The translations under genes were made by a program, and so were the position numbers. Below are positions 46,231 through 55,086 of a stretch of 64,000 nucleotides of DNA, piece by piece. This stretch comes from Natrialba asiatica DSM 12278 (lineage in GTDB: Archaea > Halobacteriota > Halobacteria > Halobacteriales > Natrialbaceae). How positions within the stretch are numbered: the stretch's first letter is position 1; every line of letters starts with the position of its first letter. The stretch lies in contig NZ_AOIO01000039.1 of the NCBI RefSeq assembly GCF_000337555.1, positions 70,948-134,947 on the forward strand, read 5' to 3'. The notes under the pieces are model-generated. The model saw only the letters and a program-made list of their open reading frames with translations, had not been told where the DNA came from and ran no database searches.

Positions 46231-47457
46231 GTGAACGAGGCGCTGACGGTCCTTCTGGAATCGCTTCGAGACGGTTACGTGCAGGTGAGTGCGTTCGTCG
46301 CGGTGACGGTCCTCGCGTTCGGTCTGCTCCAGTACTACACCGACGGTGCCGTGCTCGCCGCGATCGAAGAGAACGAGCGATTACAGGTGCTGTTCGGCGG
46401 TCTGCTTGGATTGACGCCGGGCTGTGGCGGAGCGATCATCGTGATGCCGCTGTACGTCCGGGGAACTGTCAGTTTCGGTACCGTCGTCGCCACGCTCGGG
46501 GCGACCGCCGGCGACTCGGCGTTCGTCATCCTCGCGCTCGCCCCCGAAGCCGCACTGTACGCCTACGTCATCGCGTTCGCGGCGTCCGTGGCAACCGGCT
46601 ACCTCGTCGACTCGGTCGGTCTGGGCGTCTCCCGAATCGATGCTGCCGTGGCTCGACTCTCGCCCGCCGCGACGCCCGACGGCGGAACCGTCGTCAACGG
46701 CAGCGTCGGGCCGAACCCGGCCCACGACTACGGGGGTTCGGCACCGACGCACGCCCACGAGACGGGACCGGATCGTCACTCGCGAGTTCTCACGCCGCTC
46801 TCGCACCTCGTCCACGTCGGCTGGTGGCTGAGTGCCGTCGCCGGACTCGTCCTCGGGACGCAGTACCTGCTCCGGGGCGGGCCCGAGGTCCCGATCCGAC
46901 TCGGCACCGACTTCGCGGGCGCGTTTACGGCCGTCGGCATCGTCGGTGCGGTGCTCTCGCTGTACCTCTACGTCGTCGGCCGCCACTACGTGGGTGAGGG
47001 AGAGGTCGCCCGCGCTCGCGATTCGTTCGGCTCGGTCTACGAGACGCTCACCCACGCGGCGATGGAGACCAGTTTCGTCACCGTCTGGGTGCTCGTGGCA
47101 TTCCTCGTCTACGAGTTCGGCGTCCTCTTGACGGGGGTCAACGTCGCGACGGTCGCGGCGGCCGCGGGCGTGCTCGCGCCGATCGGCGGCGCGGTCGTCG
47201 GGCTGATCCCCGGCTGTGGCCCGCAGATCCTGCTGGCGAGCGTCTACGCCGAGGGTGGATTGCCGTTTTCCGCGCTGACCGCCAACGCGATCTGCCAGGA
47301 CGGCGACGCGCTGTTCCCGCTGCTGGCCGTCGACGCCAAAGCGGCGATCGTCGCGACGATCTACAACTTCCTGCCCGCGGTCGTCGTCGGCGTCGCGCTC
47401 CACCTGCTGTGGGGACCGGTCTTCGGCATGGCGGAGTTCGGGTTCGGCGTGCTCTGA
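46231..47457 (+). CDS. putative manganese/heavy-metal exporter (10-TM, ArsP_2-like)
   Basis: A 408-aa membrane protein made of two similar halves. Each half carries a proline-glycine-cysteine-glycine motif: LTPGCGGAIIVMPLY near residue 62 and LIPGCGPQILLASVYAEGG near 325, followed by aspartate-containing helices (ATAGDSAFVIL; ICQDGDALFPLLAVD). The pattern matches the family annotated as putative manganese transporter or 10-TM heavy-metal exporter. A His/Pro/Gly-rich cytoplasmic loop (THAHETGPDRHSR) lies between the halves and may bind metal. Start is GTG 46231, no nearby in-frame ATG being suitable. An operator-like box upstream resembles the iron boxes at 7.9 and 10.1 kb. It converges with uvrB. 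Confidence 0.75.
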   Translation: MNEALTVLLESLRDGYVQVSAFVAVTVLAFGLLQYYTDGAVLAAIEENERLQVLFGGLLGLTPGCGGAIIVMPLYVRGTVSFGTVVATLGATAGDSAFVILALAPEAALYAYVIAFAASVATGYLVDSVGLGVSRIDAAVARLSPAATPDGGTVVNGSVGPNPAHDYGGSAPTHAHETGPDRHSRVLTPLSHLVHVGWWLSAVAGLVLGTQYLLRGGPEVPIRLGTDFAGAFTAVGIVGAVLSLYLYVVGRHYVGEGEVARARDSFGSVYETLTHAAMETSFVTVWVLVAFLVYEFGVLLTGVNVATVAAAAGVLAPIGGAVVGLIPGCGPQILLASVYAEGGLPFSALTANAICQDGDALFPLLAVDAKAAIVATIYNFLPAVVVGVALHLLWGPVFGMAEFGFGVL

Positions 47458-47578
47458 CGGTTCGTCTCCTCCACTACGGGTCACTCGAACGCGACGAGAC
47501 GGCCCCATCGGGCCCGACGAAAACCGCTCCGTTGGCGACTGCCGGTCGGTCGACGCCGCCGTGTTTATGGCTGCGCCT

Positions 47579-47601
47579 TGACCCTGACCCTGACCCTGAC
47601 C
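47579..47601. repeat. TGACCC hexanucleotide tandem repeat
   Basis: Nearly four perfect TGACCC units lie between the stop codons of the exporter and uvrB. The same kind of hexamer repeat occurs inside three coding regions of this window. It is short and probably slippage-prone; a role is not apparent. Confidence 0.7.
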
Positions 47602-47617
47602 GTTGCCGACGGTCGAT

Positions 47618-49675
47618 TCAGAACTCCTCGGTCGGCGGCGCGATCCCCTCGTCCGCGTCGCCCTCGAGTTCGAATTCCTCGCGGACCTCGCGAATGCGAT
47701 CTCGAATGTCGGCTGCCAACTCGAACTCGAGGTTGGTCGCGGCTTCCTGCATCTGCGTCTCGAGTTCGTCGATGTAGCGGGCGGCCTCGTCTTCGTCGTC
47801 GAGTTCGCGGCCGGAGATTTCGGTGGTATCGGTTTTGCTTCCGGGGAGGTTCGTCTCGCTGACGTCCTTATCGATGGTGGTCGGTTCGAAGCCGTGGTCC
47901 TCGTTGTACGCCCGCTGGATTTGGCGGCGGCGCTTGGTTTCCTCGATCGCGGACTCCATCGCGTTCGAGGGGTCGTCGGCGTAGAGGACGACCTCGCCGT
48001 TGACGTTGCGGGCGGCCCGGCCCATCGTCTGGACGAGGGTGGTTTCGCTGCGCAGGAACCCCTCCTGGTCGGCGTCCAGAATCGCGACGAAGCTCACTTC
48101 GGGGATGTCTAACCCTTCTCGCAGGAGGTTGATGCCGACGAGGACGTCGATCTCGCCGAGTCGCAGCGAGCGGATGATCTCGTGGCGCTCCAGGGTATCC
48201 GTCTCGTCGTGCATGTACGCGACGTCGACGCCGGCTTCCTCCAGATACTCGGTCAGGTCCTCGGCCATCCGCTTCGTGAGCGTCGTCACGAGCGTGCGTT
48301 CGTCGCGCTCGATCCGCTCGTCGATGCGGTCCATGAGGTCGTCGACCTGGCCGCTCGCGGGCGAGACGGAAACCTCGGGGTCGACGAGGTGGGTCGGCCG
48401 AACGATCTGCTCGGCGATCCGCTCGGAGTGTTCGCGCTCGTAGTCGCTCGGCGTCGCCGAAACGTACAGCGTCCGGTCCGTCTTCTCCTCGAATTCCTCG
48501 AAGGTGAGCGGGCGGTTGTCGTACGCGGTGGGGAGCCGAAAGCCGTTCTCGACGAGCGAATCCTTTCGGGACTTGTCGCCGGCGTACTGGCCGCGGATTT
48601 GCGGGATCGTCTGGTGGGACTCGTCGATGACGGTCAGGAAGTCCTCCGGGAAGTAATCGAGCAGCGTGTAGGGTGCCTCGCCGGATTCGCGATCCGAGAG
48701 GTAGACCGAGTAGTTCTCGATGCCCGAACAGTAGCCCGTCTCCTGCATCATCTCGAGGTCGAACGTCGTCCGCTCGTCGATCCGCTGGGCGGCGAGCATG
48801 TCTCCCTGGCGTTCGAAGTACGAAATACGGGAGTCGAGATCGTCGCGGATCTCGTCCATCGCGCGCTCGAGTTTCGGCTCGGGAATCGAGTAGTGCTCCG
48901 CCGGGTGGACGAGGACGGCCTGCTGCTCGCCCTGCATCTCCCCCTCGAGCGGGTCGACCTTCACCATGCGGTCGATCTCGTCACCCCAGAGTTCGACGCG
49001 GACGGCGTAGCGGCCGTACATCGGATAGATCTCGATCGTGTCGCCGCGAACCCGGAACGTCCCCTGCGTGAAGTCGACGTCGTTGCGCTCGTAGTTCAGG
49101 TCGACGAGCTGGGCGAGCAACTCGTCGCGGCCGATCTCTTCGCCGACCTCGAGTCGCAGCGACATATCGACGTAGTTGCGCGGGTCGCCGAGGCCGTAGA
49201 TGGCGGAGACCGAGGCGACGACGATCACGTCTTCGCGAGTCAAAAGCGAGCGCGTCGCAGAGTGGCGCAAGCGGTCGATCTCGTCGTTGATCGAGGCGTC
49301 CTTATCGATGTAGGTGTCGGTTTGCTCGACGTAGGCTTCGGGTTGGTAGTAGTCGTAGTAGGAGACGAAGTACTCGACGGCGTTTTCGGGGAAGAGACTG
49401 CGGAACTCTTCGTACAACTGCGCCGCGAGCGTCTTGTTGTGGGCGATAACCAGCGTCGGTTTCTGGATCTCCTCGACGGTCCACGAGACGGTGTTTGTCT
49501 TCCCCGATCCCGTGACGCCGAGGAGCGTCTGTTTCTCCATGTCCGACCGGAACCCGTCGGCTAACTGCGCAATGGCTTCGGGCTGGTCGCCCGCGGGTTC
49601 GAACGGGGCGTCGACCGCGAACGGCCGGTCGACATCGGGACGGTCCGGCTGGAGTGGCCCTCGAGAATCACTCAT
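47618..49675 (-). CDS. uvrB: excinuclease ABC subunit B
   Basis: A 685-aa helicase-like damage-verification subunit that loads UvrC. Seen: Walker [11 protein letters not shown] near residue 55, the beta-hairpin region [35 protein letters not shown], helicase motifs V and VI ([26 protein letters not shown]) and a C-terminal UVR motif ([31 protein letters not shown]) for UvrC binding. ATG 49675 ([10 protein letters not shown]) begins with a short acidic tail; the 49714 frame adds 13 basic residues. It is complete and probably bacterially derived, as for all haloarchaeal uvr genes. uvrC is 6 kb upstream on the other strand. Confidence 0.95.
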   Translation of the reverse strand: MSDSRGPLQPDRPDVDRPFAVDAPFEPAGDQPEAIAQLADGFRSDMEKQTLLGVTGSGKTNTVSWTVEEIQKPTLVIAHNKTLAAQLYEEFRSLFPENAVEYFVSYYDYYQPEAYVEQTDTYIDKDASINDEIDRLRHSATRSLLTREDVIVVASVSAIYGLGDPRNYVDMSLRLEVGEEIGRDELLAQLVDLNYERNDVDFTQGTFRVRGDTIEIYPMYGRYAVRVELWGDEIDRMVKVDPLEGEMQGEQQAVLVHPAEHYSIPEPKLERAMDEIRDDLDSRISYFERQGDMLAAQRIDERTTFDLEMMQETGYCSGIENYSVYLSDRESGEAPYTLLDYFPEDFLTVIDESHQTIPQIRGQYAGDKSRKDSLVENGFRLPTAYDNRPLTFEEFEEKTDRTLYVSATPSDYEREHSERIAEQIVRPTHLVDPEVSVSPASGQVDDLMDRIDERIERDERTLVTTLTKRMAEDLTEYLEEAGVDVAYMHDETDTLERHEIIRSLRLGEIDVLVGINLLREGLDIPEVSFVAILDADQEGFLRSETTLVQTMGRAARNVNGEVVLYADDPSNAMESAIEETKRRRQIQRAYNEDHGFEPTTIDKDVSETNLPGSKTDTTEISGRELDDEDEAARYIDELETQMQEAATNLEFELAADIRDRIREVREEFELEGDADEGIAPPTEEF

Positions 49676-49889
49676 ATCCGTTACACGGACTCGAACCACT
49701 TTACGCGCTCGCATGCGGATCGAGACGCGTCACGTCCGGGCCGAGCGATGTGATCGGCGACCGCACGACACGCTCATCGGCGTCGGTTCACGGCTCTCAG
49801 CCACTGGCTCACCACACTACTAGCGAAGCAAGTCGTACGTGGCTACTGCTCGCCCAACCGTTATGAGCCGACTCGTTGTGCATCGAACC

Positions 49890-50156
49890 ATGACAGAGCA
49901 ACTTCAAGCGGCTCGCGACGACCTCGAAGAGGCGGCGAAGTCCGCCGACGACGATGTTCGGGACGACATCCGCGAAACCACCGACGCGTTCGACGACTAC
50001 GTGATGGGCGACACCGAGCCCGATCACGCCCTCCTCGACGAGCGACTCAATACGCTCCGTCAAGTCCGCGAGCGAGCCGACGGCAACACCGAAGCGAAGG
50101 TCGACTCGGCCATCGAGACGGTCGAAGCGTATCGAGAGACCATCGACCAGGCCTGA
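49890..50156 (+). CDS. small helical haloarchaeal protein (DUF7553-like)
   Basis: An 88-aa acidic protein that looks entirely helical: EQLQAARDDLEEAAKSADDDVRDDIRETTDAFDDY followed by DHALLDERLNTLRQVRERADGNTEAKVDSAIETVEAYRE. A heptad-like pattern suggests a helical bundle or coiled coil. I recall similar conserved haloarchaeal proteins of unknown function, but the family number is uncertain. A TATA-like GTTATGAG about 27 nt before ATG 49890 supports a leaderless start; the frame from 49839 adds an Arg-rich leader. It is divergent from uvrB and convergent with a GNAT gene. Confidence 0.65.
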   Translation: MTEQLQAARDDLEEAAKSADDDVRDDIRETTDAFDDYVMGDTEPDHALLDERLNTLRQVRERADGNTEAKVDSAIETVEAYRETIDQA

Positions 50157-50219
50157 GTCGACGACGGCTTGAGACCGCGGCGCTATCCGACGGGGGTGAA
50201 ACGGCGGGCGTAGCGCGTG

Positions 50220-50633
50220 TCAGTGGAGTTCTTTCTCGACGATGTAACCCCATTTCTCGTAGTTGCGGTTTTCGTAGTACTCGTGAACGGCCTCTTTCGC
50301 CGATGGTGACGCTAGTGCGACGTACTCACACCCGTTCTCCGTCGCCCACTCTTCGACGAACGCGATCAGTTCGGTTCCGTATCCGTTCTCCCGCCGGGAT
50401 TCGTCGACAACGAGATCGTAGAGCCACGCGTGGCGAGCGTGATGGAGGACATGCGTAACGAGAACGCCCGCAACGCCGACTACGTCGCCAGCTACGAACC
50501 CGCCAAACAAGCGGTAGTCATCATCCGCCGTCCACTCCAGCACGTCCGCCGGGTCGGTATCACGACACAATTGACGGAGGATCGGAACCGCTTCGCGACG
50601 CTCCGCCTCGACGGTTAGCTCCCGTATTTCCAT
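50220..50633 (-). CDS. GNAT-family N-acetyltransferase
   Basis: A 137-aa GNAT protein. Seen: MEIRELTVEAERREAVPILRQLC, VVDESRRENGYGTELIAFVEEWATENG with the acetyl-CoA loop RRENGYG, and YENRNYEKWGYIVEKELH at the C terminus. It is unlike the GNAT at 45614 in the acceptor half, so the two probably have different substrates. ATG 50633 is used; a TATA-like ATTATATTT (minus strand, about 50660-50670) lies roughly 30 nt upstream. It is followed by no co-directional gene. Confidence 0.82.
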   Translation of the reverse strand: MEIRELTVEAERREAVPILRQLCRDTDPADVLEWTADDDYRLFGGFVAGDVVGVAGVLVTHVLHHARHAWLYDLVVDESRRENGYGTELIAFVEEWATENGCEYVALASPSAKEAVHEYYENRNYEKWGYIVEKELH

Positions 50634-50824
50634 GCTGTCCGTGACGAGTGACTGATGAAAAATATAATTGATGTGAGTTACCAATCGACAGGAGAAACTA
50701 CGATCGAGGAACCGCCGTGTCAGTTCCGACCGGCGATCGATCATCCGCTCGCGCCTGAAGGCGCGCGAATCCCGAGCGATGGGAGACGACGAGTTCCGGA
50801 GTCAATAGCCGAACGATAGCACGC

Positions 50825-51241
50825 TCAATACTCGTCCGGCGTCCGCTCGCCCACGTCGACCGCCGCATCCGTCTCCGCGAGCAACTCTTCGAACCCGTAG
50901 TGACGGAACCGATCGACGACCGCCGCCCGATCCCGCTCGTCGACCGCCTCGAGAACAGTCCCCAGAACGCTCGTCGTCGCATCCTGGGCCGGAACGTCGA
51001 CGGTATCCATGCGCTGATCGACCCGCGAGACGAACGCTTCCTCCGAAAAACGTTGGTCCGATTCTCCCTCGGTGAGGTGCTGTCCGAGATCGCCCGGAAG
51101 CTGCGCGGCCAGATCCTCGCTCTCGTCCGCGCTCAATCGCTCGCCGAGCGTCTCTACCACCGCCCGCGTGGCGTTACTCGCTGCCTCCTCGTCCGTATCG
51201 AGCCGGTCGCTCACCGTCTCGAATAACACTGATTGCTCCAT
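50825..51241 (-). CDS. DUF2267 family protein
   Basis: A 138-aa acidic, helical protein. The repeating pattern DTDEEAASNATRAVVETLGERLSADESEDLAAQLPGDL is characteristic of DUF2267, whose two helical repeats each end in an LP..L turn; the second half has FRHYGFEELLAETDA. The function is unknown, with links to stress-related proteins in bacteria. ATG 51241 (MEQSVLFETV) fits the family opening. Neighbours are a GNAT gene and orc, both on the same strand but separated by about 190 and 270 bp, so an operon is unlikely. Confidence 0.8.
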   Translation of the reverse strand: MEQSVLFETVSDRLDTDEEAASNATRAVVETLGERLSADESEDLAAQLPGDLGQHLTEGESDQRFSEEAFVSRVDQRMDTVDVPAQDATTSVLGTVLEAVDERDRAAVVDRFRHYGFEELLAETDAAVDVGERTPDEY

Positions 51242-51513
51242 ATCCGCGCCCACGGTGAGTCGGCCCCTCACGGTTCGGGCAGCAACTGCCGGGTCCGGCG
51301 TCGACCAGCCGAGAGGACGGCCTGCGTTGCAACGCGTGCGTCAGCCTCTTACGGAAGGTCCGCTTGCTGTTGGACGGCCTGATAGAAGTCGTGGCGTTCC
51401 ATATCGGTCGTTGGACGGAACTGGCCGTGGCGGTTGGGCCGGCGATCGCCGGTTGGCGTCTTCGAGGGGCACCCCGCGGTCGACTACCGTTTCTCGTCGA
51501 CACCTGCAAGCGG
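51242..51513. other. spacer between orc and the DUF2267 gene
   Basis: About 270 bp downstream of the orc stop, with only unsupported frames. I see no clustered origin-recognition-box-like repeats and no AT-rich unwinding segment here. Confidence 0.4.
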
Positions 51514-52644
51514 TCACTCGAGTCGATCTAATACGGCCTCTTTCTCGTAGGACAGCGATAGTGACCGCGACCGACCGCGTCCGTCGACCTCCGTGTATTC
51601 GGCGTCGATCAGGCTGAGCTGGTCGAGTTTGTTGACGATTTCGGAGTAGCGGGTGTAGCCGAGTTCAGTGTGGTCGCGGAAGACGTCGTAGACCTCGCCG
51701 GCCTGCTCGCCGTCGTGGTTGGCGATGACTTCGAGGAGCGTCAGTTCGGTGTCGGTGAGTCCGGACAGCGAGCGAGAGAGGTTGACGTACTTCGACTGTT
51801 CGTAGGCTTCGTCGACGTCCTGGCGTTCGACGGTGCGGCTGGCGCGCATTTCGGCGTTGAGTCCGGCCCGGCGCAGGAGGTCGATACCGACGCGGAGGTC
51901 GCCGCTGTCGGCGGTGAGATCGGCGACGTGTTCGAGCGTGTCGCGGGCGATGACGCCGTCGTGGAAGCCGCGCGTGACGCGTTCGTCGAGGATGTCGCCG
52001 ATTTCGGGGCTGTCGTAGACGGGGAAGTAGACGTCTTCGGGGCGGAAGACGCTCTGGACGCGCGAGTCGAGTTCGTCGATGACGTCGAGAGCGGGGTCGG
52101 AGGAGACGACGACGACGCCGATCTTCGCGCCGGGGTACTCCTCGTGGGCGCGAAGGAGCGAATAGAGGGTATCAGACGCCTCGTTTTCGTAGAAGAGGTA
52201 GTTGACGTCGTCGAGAGCGACGACGAGGACGCGGTCGTCGTCGACGAGTTTCTCGGCGATCTGGCCGAAGAGTTTCTTGAACGAGATACCCGACGAGGGG
52301 GGTTCGTAGTCGAAGGTGCCTTCGAACAGGCGCGAGAACACCGAGTAGCGGGTGGCGTTGACCTGGCAGTTGACGCGGATCGTTCGAACGTCGCTGGTCT
52401 GGGCACCGACCTCGTCGAAGAGCTTCTGGATGGCCGTCGTCTTGCCGGTTCCGGGCGGGCCGCGGACCATGACGTTGAGGGGGCGCGAACCACGTACGGC
52501 GGGGCGGAGCGCGTACGTCAGGTTTCGCATCTGGCCTTCTCGGTGTTTGAACGTCTCGGGGACGTAGTCGATTTCGAAGACGTGTTCGTCTCTGAACACG
52601 GACTCGTCCCACGACAGCATCCCCCCTTCGGGGTCGTCTGGCAT
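51514..52644 (-). CDS. orc: Orc1/Cdc6 family replication initiator
   Basis: A 376-aa AAA+ initiator. Seen: HREGQMRNLTYALRP preceding Walker A VRGPPGTGKTTAIQK near residue 62, Walker B VVALDDVNYLF near 130, sensor-1 VVVSSDPAL, box-VII-like RVQSVFRPEDVYFPVY, sensor-2 GDLRVGIDLLRRAG, and a C-terminal winged helix (DTELTLLEVIANHDGEQAGEVY to the end). Haloarchaea have many orc paralogues; which act at origins cannot be told here. ATG 52644 starts at the acidic MPDDPEGGMLSW, typical for this group; the frame to 52800 is basic. Upstream sequence (52645-52796) shows no origin-recognition boxes, so this is probably a non-origin-linked copy. Confidence 0.9.
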   Translation of the reverse strand: MPDDPEGGMLSWDESVFRDEHVFEIDYVPETFKHREGQMRNLTYALRPAVRGSRPLNVMVRGPPGTGKTTAIQKLFDEVGAQTSDVRTIRVNCQVNATRYSVFSRLFEGTFDYEPPSSGISFKKLFGQIAEKLVDDDRVLVVALDDVNYLFYENEASDTLYSLLRAHEEYPGAKIGVVVVSSDPALDVIDELDSRVQSVFRPEDVYFPVYDSPEIGDILDERVTRGFHDGVIARDTLEHVADLTADSGDLRVGIDLLRRAGLNAEMRASRTVERQDVDEAYEQSKYVNLSRSLSGLTDTELTLLEVIANHDGEQAGEVYDVFRDHTELGYTRYSEIVNKLDQLSLIDAEYTEVDGRGRSRSLSLSYEKEAVLDRLE

Positions 52645-52796
52645 CACTTTCACCACGCTGTCCGAGTTACTTAGTTGTTTGCTGTCTATCGTATTCTGAC
52701 CCGCTCGACGTGGCAGTTTCTTCCGACCGACGCGCCGATCGGTGATCCCGGAACGGGCGATTCCGACCGGGGACCATCGGTGCGCCCGCCCGCGGT

Positions 52797-54872
52797 TCAC
52801 TCGAATTTCTCGAGTAACCGGTCGTAGAATTGTGGTTCGGAGACCGTTTCGGCGCCGCCGTTTGTGCGGGCGGACTCGGCCGCCGTTCCGCCTGCCGCGT
52901 CCGCCCCGTCCGCACTCGCCTCCGTCGCCAACTTCTCGACGATCAACTCCGGCGTCGACCGCGCGAGGTGGTCCTTCACCGGCGAGCGGTTCACCTCGAG
53001 TTCACCGTCGACCAGCCCGACGGCCTCGATGCCGTCGACGGTCACGTCGAAGTCGGCCATCTCGCGGATTTCGTCCGCCAGGTGGGAGACGAAGACGGCC
53101 GTCGCGCCGTTCGCCGCCAGCGCTTCGAGGATGCCGGCGATGATCTTCGCCGACGCGCCGGGTTCGGTGATGCTCTCGAGTTCGTCCACGAGCACGAGCG
53201 AGCCCTCGCCGCCCTGGGCGAGGTCGGCGAACTCGCGGACGGTGGACTCGAACGCGCCCGCGTCCAGCGTGCCCTGCGTTTTGGCGTGGTAGTGCAGGTC
53301 GTCGAATCGCCGCAGGCGAGCGTGCTCGGCGGGGACGGGCAGTCCCATGTGTGCGAGGACGACGACGCTCGCAACCAGATCGAGCAGCGAGGTCTTCCCG
53401 CCGCTGTTGACGCCGGAGAGGAGCGTGACGCCCGACACGTCGTAGTCGACGGGGTCGATGTCCGCGAGCGGTTCGTCAAGCAGCGGGGAGCGCCCGGCTT
53501 CGATGTCGAATCCCGCCGCCCTCTCATCAGCCGCCGGGACGAACGTCGGCATCGTGCAGCCGAACTCGTCGGCGAATCGGGCGACCGCGAGTTCGACATC
53601 GAGTTCGAGCGCGTTCCGGACGAGGTCGCGCGCACCGGCGCGCTGGTCGGCGAGATCGGCCGCGAGGTCGCGCTTGAGTGTGCCCGCGCGGCGCTCCTTA
53701 GTCGCGGTGAGGTCCTCGCGTAACCGGGCGGTCGCGTCCTCGTCGCGCTCGACCGGAAACGTCGGTTCGTCGCCGAAGGTTCGTCTCGCGACCTCGGCCT
53801 CGCCCGAATCGAGGTCGAGCGCGTCGATCAGGTGCTCGCGGGCGGCCGCGACGGCCGCGGCGAACTCGTCGGCCAGTTCCCGGGAGAGCAGCGAGTCGAC
53901 GCCGGCGCCGCGTTCGACGAGCGAGAGGAGGTCCGACCCCTCGATGGTCACGTCCTCCTCGCGGATCGCCTCGCGGAGGTGGTCGTTCGCGACGGTTTCG
54001 GCCGTGCCGACGGCCGCGTCCAGGTCGTCGACGGCGACCGTCAGTCGGTCGAGTTCGTCGTCGCCGGCGACGGTGCCGTCCGCCTCGAGCCGCGAGAGGC
54101 CGTCTTCGAGGGCGTCGATGTCGCAGTCTGACGGCGGGTCGAGATCGGCGGCCCGGTGGACCGCGATGGCGGCGGTGATCCGGTCGCGGTTGCGGGCGAA
54201 GAACGCGAGCGGCCGCTCGGGGACGATTTCGGCCGGGTGCTCCAGGGCGTCGGGTCGAACCTGGACGTCGCCCTCGACGGTGACGCCCGCGAAGGATTCG
54301 TCGAGGGCGATAACGGTCGAGTAGCCGCGCGCGAGTTCGGCTAAGCCCTGGGCGTCCTCGACGATCTCGACGGAGAGTTCGGGGATCGCCTCGCGGGCCG
54401 CGGCGTAGCGCTCGGCGTCGGTCGTCGCCAGACAGCGCTCGCGAACGCGAACGTCGCCAGGGGTTGCAAGCGGTTCGACGCCCGTCAAGGCATCGAGTAC
54501 CGCGGGAGCGGGGTCGCGAGCGATCGCCTCGCGGGCGAACGTCTGGACCTGCTCGATGCGCGAGCGTTGTGAACTCGGGTAGAACGTCTCGACGCGCTGG
54601 GCGGCGTAGTCGGTGACGGTCCGTTCCGTGAGCAGTGAGAGGACCTCGCGGTAGATCTCTCTCGCGCGGTCGGTTGCGAGGAAACCGCCGGGGTCGTCGT
54701 GGTCGTGGCGAATCGCACCGCGAGCGATGCGGGCGGCCCGTCCCTGACTGATCCCGGGTGCGGTAGCGAGCGCCGCGACGTCGCCCGCGCGGAGCGCCTG
54801 CTCGGGGTCGTCGAGTTCCGACAGCGCCCGAGCGGTCTTCTCGCCGACGCCCGGAATCGACTCGAGATCCAT
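52797..54872 (-). CDS. HhH-containing MutS-like ATPase
   Basis: A 691-aa protein with an N-terminal helix-hairpin-helix pair ([33 protein letters not shown], residues 1-50), a long predicted helical core, and a C-terminal MutS-type ABC ATPase: Walker A LLSGVNSGGKTSLLDL near residue 505, LHYHAKTQGTLDAGAFESTVREFADL, Walker B GSLVLVDELES and FVSHLADEIREM. It lacks the MutS1 mismatch-recognition Phe-x-Glu domain and the Smr nuclease of bacterial MutS2. Such archaeal HhH-MutS proteins may process branched DNA; this is inference. The C-terminal tail is Ala/Asp/Gly-rich. It is on the same strand as orc, 152 bp upstream. Confidence 0.85.
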   Translation of the reverse strand: MDLESIPGVGEKTARALSELDDPEQALRAGDVAALATAPGISQGRAARIARGAIRHDHDDPGGFLATDRAREIYREVLSLLTERTVTDYAAQRVETFYPSSQRSRIEQVQTFAREAIARDPAPAVLDALTGVEPLATPGDVRVRERCLATTDAERYAAAREAIPELSVEIVEDAQGLAELARGYSTVIALDESFAGVTVEGDVQVRPDALEHPAEIVPERPLAFFARNRDRITAAIAVHRAADLDPPSDCDIDALEDGLSRLEADGTVAGDDELDRLTVAVDDLDAAVGTAETVANDHLREAIREEDVTIEGSDLLSLVERGAGVDSLLSRELADEFAAAVAAAREHLIDALDLDSGEAEVARRTFGDEPTFPVERDEDATARLREDLTATKERRAGTLKRDLAADLADQRAGARDLVRNALELDVELAVARFADEFGCTMPTFVPAADERAAGFDIEAGRSPLLDEPLADIDPVDYDVSGVTLLSGVNSGGKTSLLDLVASVVVLAHMGLPVPAEHARLRRFDDLHYHAKTQGTLDAGAFESTVREFADLAQGGEGSLVLVDELESITEPGASAKIIAGILEALAANGATAVFVSHLADEIREMADFDVTVDGIEAVGLVDGELEVNRSPVKDHLARSTPELIVEKLATEASADGADAAGGTAAESARTNGGAETVSEPQFYDRLLEKFE

Positions 54873-55052
54873 TGCTTCTCGACGGTCGTATCAAACCGGA
54901 GCGAGAAAAAGCTCCCGCCCCGGCCGTTCGGCTGCCGTGCTACCATCGGTCACGGACGTGGAAGGAGACGGAAGGATAGTCGACCGGTAATATATCAGAA
55001 TATCACACCATCTCTGTCGGCACCGGTGAGAGCGAGTACCAGGAGTCGGCAA

Positions 55053-55062
55053 GAGATTTATC
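55053..55062 (+). promoter_or_regulatory. TATA element of the four-PAS kinase gene
   Basis: GATTTATCCC near 55053-55062 is centred 29 nt before ATG 55087, supporting that start and a leaderless transcript. Confidence 0.55.
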
Positions 55063-55086
55063 CCGTTCAAACCCCATCAGAAAGAT

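Noticed and set aside
51514..52796. Replication origin next to the orc gene
   Set aside because: No repeated origin-recognition-box-like sequences or AT-rich unwinding segment were seen on either side of the gene.
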